This document shows, in pieces, positions 48,540 through 60,658 of a stretch of 64,000 nt of DNA. The DNA is from Vespula vulgaris (taxonomy: Eukaryota > Arthropoda > Insecta > Hymenoptera > Vespidae). A program made the position numbers and the translations under genes. The stretch is from assembly GCF_905475345.1 (NCBI RefSeq), contig NC_066589.1, positions 1,829,001-1,893,000 of the forward strand, written 5' to 3'. Every line of letters begins with the position of its first letter. The first letter of the stretch is position 1. A model generated the notes under the pieces. That model made no database searches, was not told the DNA's origin, and was given only the letters and a program-made list of their open reading frames with translations.

Positions 48540-51484
48540 ATGAAGGATACAGAGGTTATTGGTTTTGGAGGAACAGAAGAACTTAATGAAAATGAAGAAG
48601 ATGAAGACATTTCGGACATCAAGAAAAAAGCTTCTAAGAAGTCAGGTGGATTTCAATCTATGGCTCTTAGCTATCCTATTTTGAAAGGTATATTAAAACG
48701 TGGTTATAAAATTCCAACACCAATACAGAGAAAGGTGAGCATGATTCAGATATTACTTTATAGTAAATTTAAAAAAGAAGATGAAAAATATTAAGTATAA
48801 ATATTTCTTCGACAGACAATCCCTTTAGCTCTTGAAGGAAGAGATATTGTAGCAATGGCCAGGACTGGTAGTGGAAAGACAGCTTGTTTTTTAATCCCGT
48901 TGTTTGAAAAACTCAAGACAAGACAAGCTAAAACTGGTGCACGTGCTTTAATTCTTTCACCTACGCGTGAACTAGCAATGCAAACATTGAAATTTATAAA
49001 AGAGTTAGGAAAATTTATAGGATTAAAAGCTGCAGTGATATTGGGAGGAGATAGTATGGATAATCAATTCAGTATTATTCATGGAAATCCTGATATTATT
49101 GTTGCTACACCAGGCAGATTTCTTCATATATGTGTTGAAATGGACTTACGTTTAAACAGTGTAGAGTATGTTGTATTTGACGAGGCTGACAGGTGAGATT
49201 TTATGAAAAATATGGTTTTATAAGATAATTTTGATATTTAATTAAATAATAATTTTATAAAATAGGATTATAAGTTAACATAAAATTGCAGATTATTTGA
49301 AATGGGTTTTGGTGAACAAATTCATGAGATAGTTAATAGATTACCAGAGACAAGACAAACTCTACTGTTCTCTGCCACATTACCCAAGATTTTAGTAGAG
49401 TTTACTAAAGCAGGTTTAAGCGATCCTATTTTAATACGATTAGATGTTGAAAGCAAATTGCCAGAAGAATTAAGTTTATCATTTATTATTTGTCGTCCTG
49501 AAGAGAAATTGGCTGTGCTTCTAGCTCTATTAAAGAATGTCATTGCAAATGATTCACAAACTGTAATATTTGCTGCAACTATGCATCATGTAGAATACCT
49601 CCATCAGGTAAATTTATAGTATTTATTGTATCTTTATTCCATTATTATAAAATGAAGTAAAAAAAAAATGCAATTTTTTAACAGATACTAGACAAAGCAG
49701 GAATTTCAAATACATTTATTTATTCAAATTTGGATCCATCTGCACGTAAAATAAATGCTGCTAAATTTCAAATGGGCAAAGTAAAGACTTTGATTGTTAC
49801 TGATGTTGCTGCTCGTGGTATAGATATACCTCATTTAGATAATGTTATTAATTTTAATTTCCCAGCTAAATGTAAATTGTTCGTGCACAGAGTAGGTATG
49901 TACAATGTTAAATAGATATTATAATCTTTGATCATATGGATTTTATTACACTTTTTGCAATTATGGATTTTATTACACAGGTCGTTGTGCACGTGCTGGT
50001 CGAACTGGAACTGCTTATAATATTGTAACTCCTGATGAGTATCCATATCTCCTAGATTTACATCTATTTCTTGGTCGTTCATTAAATATAGTTCCTCTGT
50101 CTAGTACAAGCAATGATATGGAGTATATAATAGGAAAAATGCCTCAAGCTATGATAGAAGAAGAACTTGCAGAATTAATAAATTGGCATGATTCATCTAC
50201 TGATCTGGTAAGTCGAAAAACAGAATAAATTCCAAAATAGATGGCAATAAGGTGAATTAATTATATCTTTATGTGTAGAAAAACATGGAAAAAGTTTGTG
50301 ACAATGCTTATGAACGTTATATCAAATCTCGGCCAGCAGCATCATCGGAAAGCGTTAAACGAATGAAAGAATTGAATATTAATTCAGCTGGTATAATACC
50401 TGAATATTCTAATATTAATCCTGCCACAATGGATATATTAACTAAAATGAAACAGTACAGACCTCAAGGAGTATGTATGTTATAGGAAATGTGGATCTTA
50501 CTATTTTTTTTTTCTATAAATGTATTTCTCATTTTTATATGTTGTTGTTAACAGACAATATTCGAAATCGGCAAAAAAACATGTTCATTGGATTATAAAG
50601 TGATGAAAGAAAAACGAGCATTTCATAAAGATAATATTTTCAACTTTCATAAAAAAATGGAGACATTAGAAGCAAAGAAGGAGGAAGCTGCAAAAAGTAA
50701 ATTTATATTTTATAGAAATATATTTTTTTACAAAATATAAATATTATATAGTTACTTTATGTACCATTTGCAGATATGTTTCAAAAAACTACATTACCAA
50801 AAAGTAGTGAGAATGAAATTAGTGAAGCATTTAATAAAGTGATAATGCCAAAGAAACGAAATATAGAAGATTTGTATAAAAATACTAAGAAAAAGAAACG
50901 TTTGGCTACTAAGGATGAAGAATTTTATATTCCGTATTCTGCACCAGATAAACATACAGAAGATGGGTATGTTTTTAAAAGTATATGTTTTTTTATTGCG
51001 TATATAACTATATATATTAATCGTAATCCTTGAATCGTTCTATAGATTGGCGGTAAACAATTTCATGACAGAGGCAGAAAAAGCACAATTGGATTTAACA
51101 GCAGATAATGAAGAATCTTTACGGCTACAAACACAACTTAAGAAATGGGATCGTAAAAAGAAAAAAATGATTACTATTAATAACGTATGAACCATAATTT
51201 TACCATTATACACGTAATAATGTTAAGTGTAATTATCTTATATTTTTCTTTTTCCTTTTAGGATCCAAAAGCTGGTAAAATACGTACCGAATCTGGAGCA
51301 TGGATTCCTGCTACATACAAAACAAATCGTTACACGCAATGGAAGGAGAAGAGTAAAGTCGATGCTATGGCCGACGAAGATAGCGAAGAAGAATCACCAC
51401 AATTGCAAAAATGTAAGTTTAGATATTATACAAGTTAAGAGAAAGAAAGATATAGGATAATCATTCTGTGATTTATTGCATGTA

Positions 51485-51537
<53 letters not shown>

Positions 51538-52999
51538 CACAATGTAAATAGATTACTTTGCCAGACAGTGTCATTAATCCTTTGATCTATATAAAGGCAC
51601 AGTATGGTCCACGCGTAAGTTTCCATAGTACATACTTCTGATATAAATCGAGACAAGTTGACAAGTCAATCTCAGGCACGTTTAAATGCAGGAAGAAGGT
51701 CATTGATCTATCTACGCTCGGTACAGATTTATTTAGTTTCAACTTACGAGTAATCATTGCATAATCAAAACATGTTGAATATCACGATACTTAAAATATC
51801 CTATCTAAAAAAGGTATTTGAATTTGGAATCAACCAAAATGATAAAGAACTATAGTCACTCAAACATTTCTATTATCGTACTTTTTATCTTTGTCAAGAA
51901 AAATTATCGACTTTTATTTAAGAGAGAATATTTCGTACATATAACGAGATCGTGTATGCATGGCGTAATACTTATTTTTACATTTTTAACAAGCTCATTG
52001 TACAATCATCAATATAGTAAAATTATCGGTGATAGAGACGGCACTTTTGAAGATGACATTTTGCAAATTCGCAAAACACGTAAACGTATTTAAAAATTTA
52101 ATAAATTCTAAGCGTGTATCATTGCTTTTAATGATTGCAGCATGACTGAACATGAACGTAATTATTTCAATTATTTGCGTTTCTTCTAATGACTCTTGCA
52201 CTTACATTTCGTACAAATAATAAGATATGCTGTAACAGTTAATTATACGCGAGCATAGTAAGGCACGCTTTAATTAGCTGTGTCTAATTCTTTGGTTCAT
52301 AATTATACAGATTAGAAGCTACGATTGAAATCTGAGATGTTCATGAGATTAATGAAAAAATTCGAAATTTGATCACATATTCTCTTATCAATTATGTTTA
52401 AATGTAATTGTTATCAGACCTCTCTTTATTTTGCGTCCTAACTTTTCCTCTCGAACACTGTTGTAAAATAACGTTATCTTAAAATCACGGCCTTGTTTTG
52501 ACAATAATAAGATAAAGATACGTACGAACTTGCATCTAATAAGAGAACACGGTCTCAAGCGAGTATTTGATTTCTTTCGCGTCCTTGTCAATAATTTTAA
52601 AGGTACGCAAAATGATAAAACCTTGAAAAATATGACGACGTAATGTATTGCGAATGATATCCGATAACATGAATATACGAACTCATACTTTTCTGTTATT
52701 TTTCTTTCTCTTTAATATATCATTATAAAATCTTTCTTAATAATTTTCAATTTAAAATTGTATCCGCACGTGTGTGCACATACGCGTTCTAACGGAAAAA
52801 ACATTTGATTTCAGTGCAAACAAACGTCAATACACATTGGGCGCGTCATAATCAAAAGATCAAGGAGAAGGTGAAGGCCAAGTCAGAGTTGAAGAGACCG
52901 GAACAAATTTTGAAAGCTCGTAAATTGTTGGAAAGGAAGAAACGACGAAATGGTAGAAAGGGCCGGAAAGGTCAGAAAAAAGGGGGAAAGTCTCGTTAA
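48540..52999 (+). CDS. DDX54: ATP-dependent RNA helicase DDX54 (Dbp10)
   Basis: Eleven exons: 48540-48734, 48816-49192, 49292-49607, 49685-49895, 49981-50207, 50279-50470, 50555-50696, 50774-50966, 51046-51184, 51262-51412, 52815-52999; 775 residues. It is a nucleolar DEAD-box helicase for 60S subunit biogenesis. Motifs in order: Q motif GYKIPTPIQRK (55-65), Walker A ARTGSGKT (80-87), PTRELA (114-119), VVFDEADRLFEMGF (DEAD), LLFSATLPK (SAT), TDVAARGIDIP and HRVGRCARAGRTG. The DBP10-type C-terminal region follows, including RTESGAWIPATYKTNRYTQW and a last exon of Lys/Arg-rich sequence (RKRR-type, GRKGRKGQKKGGKSR) that fits a nucleolar localisation tail. The 1.4-kb last intron is much longer than the other introns (about 70-100 bp). 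Length is slightly below human (881). Confidence 0.97.
51413..52814 (+). other. Long last intron of DDX54
   Basis: 1.4 kb, with a TA microsatellite at 51487-51531. No nested gene seen; open frames at 51818-52093 and 52388-52591 have no recognisable features. Confidence 0.7.
51487..51531. repeat. (AT)n microsatellite
   Basis: About 22 TA dinucleotides in the last DDX54 intron. Confidence 0.95.
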
Positions 53000-53339
53000 A
53001 AGGTATCCAATTGTATATATATACTCTGTACATATATACACGTTTTAAAATATTTCGTGAGATTCTAAGATCGTAGGATAAAATAACTTTTTCTTATGGT
53101 GATAAAATAAATAAATTACAAAAAAAATTGTTTATAATATAGATAACATTTTAAATTACTTTAAACCGGTCGTATAAATTTCTCAAAATCATTGGATAAT
53201 TTCGTTAACAAGCGATAAGATTAAGCGTTTTAATCTATTTTTCCTCCCTTCTTTGATAAAACAATAATACAAGATACGAGCGAATTAAACGATGGAAAAA
53301 TTGGAGCTGATTTAAAAACGTTTATAAAAATATAAAACC
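53000..53339 (+). other. DDX54 3' flank
   Basis: AT-rich; an AATAAA hexamer near 53106 is a plausible DDX54 polyadenylation signal. No gene. Confidence 0.5.
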
Positions 53340-53570
53340 TAGCTATTTCTTTGCCGGAGTCGCGCGTGCCACGTCGCTAGCATGCAATAATGCCGATAGC
53401 TCGAGAATTTAATTCACGGCACTTTATTACGTAAGTACCTTGAGATGGTAATTCCTAGATAGTGGTCGTACGCGCGGAACGACATAAGACGTATCGAGAA
53501 GAATATTCGCGCGTGAAATTTCTTCGTCGTTCGAATTTCGCGCCGCGAGGAAAGACGCGACATTGAAGAA
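53340..53570. promoter_or_regulatory. CG-rich island, candidate promoter or first non-coding exon
   Basis: CpG-dense compared with its surroundings (GTCGCGCGTGCC, CGTACGCGCGG, TTTCGCGCCGCG). A donor-like CGTAAGTACC occurs at about 53430 on the plus strand. This is a plausible start region of a gene extending rightwards, but no coding sequence confirms it. Confidence 0.35.
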
Positions 53571-56500
53571 ATGTGAACGAAATATATCATTATATTTCGA
53601 CATATTTCTTAAGAAAATATACTTTTGTTCTTTCTCTCAAGTTATTCTAGTCTCCAAAAAAGAAAAACAATTTTTAATTCATCCTTACAAAGGTACAAAT
53701 TTTGTGGGCGCTTTCACAGTCTGTTATTACGTTACTGCGCAACTGCATAATAATTTTCGTAGAGTGTTTAAGATAATCAGCTAATTATGTTCGCGCACGA
53801 GATCGCTAGGACATGTTTAAATGTCGTGACTCGACTTGACTAGTCTTTTATCGAGGATAATATGTCGAGTTTATGATAAAATCGATCGATCGATCTTCTT
53901 AATCTTTTAGATCTTTTTGATAATGCTTGTATTCTTCTTACACGATCAAGGATTAATAATTGCGAGTAATAATTACTTATGTTTATTTCTTTATATTTGA
54001 CAGAAAAAGAATCTTTTTAATCGTAAGGAATTCATAAAAGTTTGTTGAACACGAACCTTGGAAGATCTTTAATGACATTTCAGTAGAAATAACTAGCACA
54101 TTTGTTTTCGCGTGCGGATACGTATTAAGAAAGAAAGGATAATTAAATCTTATATAATCTAAGAGGATTTTTTTTGTATCGTAGATAACACCGTTATACA
54201 ATTTGTGATGTCAGAGACTGCCAACGAACGTTCACACGTCGCTAAAGTCAGAACACAAACCTTGAGGAAGCCTTAAAAACTTTTCAAACACATCGAAGCT
54301 TTAAAGTATCGTCGAATCTTTTGATCTTGTTCCACTAATTAGTTCGATAGGTCGTTAATTAATTTACTGTCTTATTTCTCATTAATTAAAATCTTTACGG
54401 AACAATCTTAACGAAAACGATAAACTTGAGTCGCGTGTTAGTATTTCAAAGGATTTTATAATTAGTCGAAAAATGAGAAATTATGAAAATTTACAAAAGT
54501 AACATTGTAAGTCGATATACGAAGAAGAAATTACTTATGCTTTTAACTTTGTTCAAAGTTTAGGTAAAATACAAATAGATTTATACATATCGTTAAACAT
54601 TGTGTAATTTCATCGTTTGTCGCGCACACTATCATATACGTCGTGTCATCTCGTGAGAATGTGCAAGGGATCAACGTACGGTGTGGCGGTAAATATCATA
54701 CCGAATTGACAGTTTTCCAATATCGTTACACTGTCGTATGCCTGTCGATTACGTTTTACGATGGGGGATTTGTATAGGAATATTGAGAAAAAAGAAAAAA
54801 AAAAAAATGCCGGATAAGTAGATCGTAAAAAACGCTAGGATATTAAAAATTCAACATAGATGGTATCGTATTTCTTTGTTTTGTTTTTATTTATACTATC
54901 TTAAACTCATAATTGATTTTTTTTTTCTTCTTTTATATAGAAAAATCAAGGAGATTCGTAAAAAACCTTTCAATCGAGAAAATACCTTGTGTCAGTTAAT
55001 TTTTCATTAAGCAAAACTCGCATTGATCGAATCAAAGTAATTGGCCAATTCTATCTATCTCTTCCGATACATTTCTATAACTCGACATCCTCGTAAAAGT
55101 TTCGTAATGAATCATAATAATCGATAACTCGTGCCACAACGAGAGTATTCACCGTTGTAGAAATCGTTATCGCTTCGTTTCGCTAATATTTCTTAGGATA
55201 TCGTGCGTGTTTTATTCGTTTCTTTCCTTTTTTCTTTTTCTTTTTTGTTTTTTTGTTCTCTTTTTAGCAATGAATACAGCACGGTATCGTATAACTCTCC
55301 ATATAAAATTTATTCGATGTAAAAATTATTTTGATGGAGAGGTAAAGTTGAGTTGAATGAACTCACTATTGGGAAAATACGTTTTTACGCTTTGTTAACG
55401 ATTTAAATTCGGGATTAACCGAATGCGCTTTATGCAAGCGTTCGCGTTTAACGCAATATTTGTTTCGTTTTTTATTTATATAATATTTATGGTCTGAACG
55501 CGTAAACAGTATAGGTACGTTTGATTTTAGACGAAACTTTTTGATATAGAGCATCGAACGATATTTTTGTTTGTAGACCCTTCATTTGTTCGTTTATTTT
55601 TATATTTTCTTTTCTTTTTTTTTCCATTTCTTTTCTCTTGTTTTTTTTTTCGTATGTATTTTACACGCATATACACTGTAATTTCATCCGCGTTTCATCA
55701 TCGATCTTACTTCACTAAGTTCAATCTTCCCTTACCACGGCATCTTACCATAGCTAAATGTCATTTATTTCCATCAAAGGATGCTTCATTGCGTACGTTT
55801 GACCCTTCAGTTATTCGATATACCAGAATGATATGAATTGTTAGCGAAATTTCTATAAATTCTTTGATATAGATGTTACGACAAGATATAAAGCATTCTC
55901 GAATAGGCAATGCATTCTCTAATTGCATTCTTAATTGGCAAACTATTGGAAATTATTAACGGACATAACGAGTTATATAAAAGAAAAAAGAATAATAATA
56001 ATGAAAAGATGAATGTTGTAGGATATAAAAACGATAAGATATAAAATATAAAATTATTTGAAAAGTAATAAAAATCTTTTGTGATGAATCTAAAAATCAT
56101 AATGTTTACGAGAAGTCGTACGAGTTGAAAAGACTTCATTTGAATTTTTATTACGATTCCAATTTATTATTATACATCGTATTGTATTGTTTATGTTGTA
56201 AACAGTTCAACCAGACGAAATTGGTGTTTTATTTAAATGACGCAGACGACACTTCTCTGAAATATTCGTTTTTATCAGTCCAACAAGAGCTTTGACCTCG
56301 ATCATTTGTGGAAGTTCAGTTTGCATTTACGATTAGGTTCAAGGACAAATAGCCTGGTGAAAAAGAAATGTATTATACTCGCGATGACTTGCTTCCAGGG
56401 ACGTATCGATCCGTAGTACGCAGTAATTAACCGGCCACGTTGCGGTACGAAGGATTTAGACGACCCTTCCGACTTTCGTAGAAAGTTTCTCGGTTTAAAA

Positions 56501-59500
56501 ACGGAAAGCTTCCTCACCGTTCCCTTTTCTTTCTTTTTTTTTGTTTTTTTTTTGTTTTTTATTACAACTTGCTAGCGTGTTTAATGATATCAAATTGTTC
56601 GACCGAACGTCTGGGATTTTTAATAAATTTCCAAGAGGTATGAACCGAAGGAAAATGCATCTTTTAGTTGATGTTATTATGAGAATAAACGAGCATTGAA
56701 AAGGAACAATTTTTTCTATATAAATGCCATCGCGAATTTCATGAAACGAAATAGTTTTTTATTAGAAATATTTAAAGATTTTTATTACTCGAAATCGAAG
56801 AAATTAGTTTGTTAGTTATATCGATTTATAATATAGGAAAAAGAAAAGAAGTCTTGAAACTTTCAATCGAGTTTCGTTTTATTCAATTCTACGGATTAAT
56901 ACAACTTTCTAAATAATACGTTCTCGTAAAAATTGATTAAATGAAATTCTAAAAGTGCGATCAAAAATGATAACCCGATTATTTTCATTATGCGAATATA
57001 CGAATCTTTCGGTAAAGGATACCCATTCATTCGTGTTTAGGTAGGTGTTGTAGCACTTTTAGAAGGTATCTTCTTAGTGTTATCAATTTAAGTAGATATA
57101 TGTAATACGATAGATCGACAGGTTCGAATTGCTGTTTCGCTTCGTGTCCAATATAAAAGGAGTGAAAGGAATCAGCGTGTGACGTAATTCCTCTTACGTT
57201 ATTGCGAGTACAACGAATACCGTCGGTCAGTTTCGGTAGCTGGGATATTGCAGGCAATTCGAACGTATCGAGTGCTCAGAATAGAAAAAGACTTTCACAC
57301 GACCTGTATCTTTCGACTTACATACGATCCTTTTTTTTATTTATGAGCACGTAATATAACTCGTAGGTATATTCGTTAATTTGTTCTCTTAAAAATACTT
57401 TCACGTAGAAACAAAATGAAAAAAAAGAAACGAGAAGCAAATCAAATTCAATTTCATTCTTTTTGAGTATCATTACTCACTAATACTCTTTGATTAAAAA
57501 TTCGGAACATTTATTCATCCGTACATTTTGTTTTGTTTTTAGAGAAAGTTGATCCATTTTTTTAATTTTTATTTTTGATTGTGCAAAAAAAAGTTTTGCG
57601 AGTGTTCGATATGTGACGAATTTTCGATTTATCGAAGAAAGTAAAAATGATCGAGATATCTATGTATCTGTATACCTCGAATGATCTTTCGACCACAACG
57701 TCGACTACAAGTTTGCGGTTTTAAAATCATTCAAGCAGTCATCTCACCACGACCTCCTACTTTTATATCTCCCATTTGCGTCAGTGCCTGTTAAGCATCA
57801 CGGGATTGTCCAGTGAGACAAGTTCTAACTCGATATGGTTATTGTTGCTATCATTATTTTATTTACTTCCTTGGACTGATTTAGCTAATGAAAAAAATCG
57901 AGATATGATTCATAGCTGGAAGTCGTAAGAAATTTTCTATAAAATCACGTTGACGAATTATTATTACAATCAACGTAGGCTTGACAAATCGTTATAATAT
58001 TTCAAAATAATTAGAAGAATTTCACGTTTACATCTGAAACAATTAAAACTTTGAATCGATTATATTTTATCGGCCACTATAAACTTGATGGTTTGATATT
58101 TCTTCATGGAACAAACTACGTACATATGTATATTTTTAATCAATCGATATTTAATTATTATTACTTAAACGTTAATTACTTAATAAATATTAATATTTAT
58201 TATTATTATTATACACTTTTCAAGAATGTCTTATTGTTGGATTCGATAATAAATTATTGGATGTCTACGAGATAAGAAAAAAAAAGAAGAAAGGAGGAAG
58301 AGAAAGGAACAGTCAAGGACGCGTCTAAACAAAGCTCGTGACATCAGGCAAGACAGCACGAATAACCTCGGGTAGCCCGCATCAAATAACGCTATTGGTT
58401 GAACATAGATTCGAACGAGTCCTGTCGAAAGATAAATTGGAATGGTAAAGAAGGCCGCAACCCAGAATTTACGATATCTTATAGTCCTCACTGAAAAGCA
58501 AAGGCTAACGTCGGTTTTATACGTATGACCAGTGTATATTTATTATGTACATATATAGAACACGTCTAGGAACTTGGAAAAAGGAAAAAAGGTTTCACAC
58601 GAAGAAGTAATATACATCTACATATATTTGAAGGCATCGAAAGGTGAAGGAAAGGCACACCCTAAAAGCGATTTGACTCACGAAATGGAAGGATAGCCGA
58701 CACGCCCTTCTTTTCCTCGTATCTCAACCAGATGTTTCCTCGTTAATTGGTAGTAGTATATACTTTTACCAAATATACCGTGCAAGCCACGTAGAACGTA
58801 TTTCATACAAGTAACTGACTTATTTTAATAATTATAATATAATATAAAATTATTTTAATAACGATCTAGACAAGACGTCTAAGATTTTTATAAAAATAAA
58901 AATACTGAATTTTACATTCAAAAGAAACGATAGTAATTCTAATATTTTATGCTATAAAAGCGATTTTTCATGTAGAGGCCGTTTTAGAAATAGATTACCG
59001 AAATTATATAAACGTAGCTTCGGAAACAGTAGTTTTCATTTATAACAGACTTTAAGAATGTTCGAAACTGTTGCAATATTTTGTACAGAAACTGCTGAAA
59101 ATATTTTCCTTTTACGTTAATGCATGTCTTGTATCGATCATACTGCATGGATTGCTGATGCGAAGCATATTGCCTGATGTAAATAAGAAATATTTATAAT
59201 TTGGAAAGGAAGCGTTTTCGGATCCATGTTTATATGATTTTTTCCCATCCTTATAGTGAGTAAAACGTGCTCTTAAAGTTTGGTAATCTATTTCTGAAAC
59301 ATCCTGTATATTATATCCTACATATAAATGATCCTCACTAGAAATGTTTTTTTTTTCCACGGAAGCTTTAAACCTTGTAGTTTTATTTCACCGATATGAA
59401 ATAAATTTATTTAGATTTTAGATATTTATGTAATGCTCGAAGGAAAAAATCCCTTTTCTAATCTATTTCCAAATATCTTTAATGTTTATCGATCCTACAC

Positions 59501-60518
59501 GTTTTCACAACGATTTTAAGGTTGTTTCTTGTGAGGCACGATGGAAAGCAAGCATCGCCAACGATTTGCATTTTCTACCTGCTGAGAAACGGGTTCTTGG
59601 CGATTGGATTGACGTAACGACACGCGAAATACACTAATTGTAAGTCACTCGGTCGGTTTCTTGTTTACTTACACCGAGCGAATAACGTTCTGGATAATAT
59701 CAATTGTGGCGAACAAACGAATCTCATCGATTAATTAGTAGGAAGTTAAGATGCGTTAGAAAAGATAAATATCGCAGAACAAATATTCTAAAAATAGATG
59801 TCAATCATTTTCTTTTTGCCTTTCCTTTTTTTTTTCTTTCTCAACAGTAAAAGTAATAAAAAGTAACGGAACGAATGGAAAGTAATCGTTAAAAGAAACT
59901 AATTTGTCAAACGTTAATATACAAAATTAATTAAAAACAAAAATACTTCAAATATAATAGGAGAAATGAAAAAAGATGAGAAATATCTTTCACCGGTGAA
60001 ACAAGTTAACGGTTTCATTTAGTTACCGTTTATTTATGTTTCTCTTTGTGCAATGGAGCGTCATCAGATATGGTCGAGTAACTGTCGAAAACGAAATACA
60101 ACTTGTTAGGAGACGATGTATTCTCTTCGAGAAGACCAAACTAGTACTTAAACATACGTCTAAGTATTCGCGTGTGCTTGCATTTGTTTGTGTGTTGTAC
60201 ATGCGTATCGTGACTTGTTAACTTTTCGATAAGAATCATCGCAAATTCAAGATAACGAAAAGAAAAGTAGGTATTCTTTTTTTTTCTCTTCTTTATGGAA
60301 AAGGAAACCCGTATGTATGTCTGTATATATATATTGGTATATATAGGAAGAATTTAGATGGAAGTAGGGCCTCGTAGAGAAAGAAAGACATGGCTGTCGA
60401 CAGACGTAAATTGATTTTCGAAGCCTCGAACGGTAGATATGTTCGTGTAGAAACGAAGACGATGTGTCTCTTCCCTCTCTTCCTATCTCACTATCTCCCT
60501 CTCTCTATTTTTTTTTAG
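53571..60518. other. Gene-free region, probably regulatory or intronic
   Basis: Seven kilobases with no supported coding exon. Unlike the AT-rich spacers further left, it has frequent CG dinucleotides and mixed-composition islands (about 54.6-54.8, 56.25-56.55, 57.1-57.3, 57.65-57.85, 58.3-58.5 and 59.5-59.7 kb). The island at 59.5-59.7 kb contains ATTTGCAT, an octamer matching the POU-factor consensus. Poly(T) and poly(A) runs are scattered. Open frames here show no domain, splice or composition support. Confidence 0.5.
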
Positions 60519-60656
60519 GTCACACTCAGACGCTCGATGGCTCACTCGAGCACGTTAGTCACGATCTCGAATTAACGATTAGCGAGTTCGAGGCATCGTT
60601 AAAGTCGTCGAACAATATCAGGCACGAAAAATTTTCTAAAAAGTTTACTAGGTTTT
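60519..60656 (+). CDS. Candidate internal coding exon, gene unknown
   Basis: A long pyrimidine tract followed by TTTTTTTTAG gives a strong acceptor, and the sequence after it stays open for about 45 codons. The reading (HTQTLDGSLEHVSHDLEL, then TISEFEASLKSSNN) is balanced in composition, unlike the low-complexity frames nearby. No convincing donor follows; the frame ends at a stop at about 60656-60658, so it could be a terminal exon or a chance reading. I do not recognise the protein. Confidence 0.3.
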
Positions 60657-60658
60657 AG

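Noticed and set aside
57110..57150. GGTTCGAATTGC resembling a tRNA B box
   Set aside because: No A box at the right distance upstream and no cloverleaf could be drawn.
58231..58491. Minus-strand hydrophobic frame of 86 codons
   Set aside because: No family motif, ends in a low-complexity Phe/Leu/Ser run from a purine-rich tract, and no splice sites in phase.
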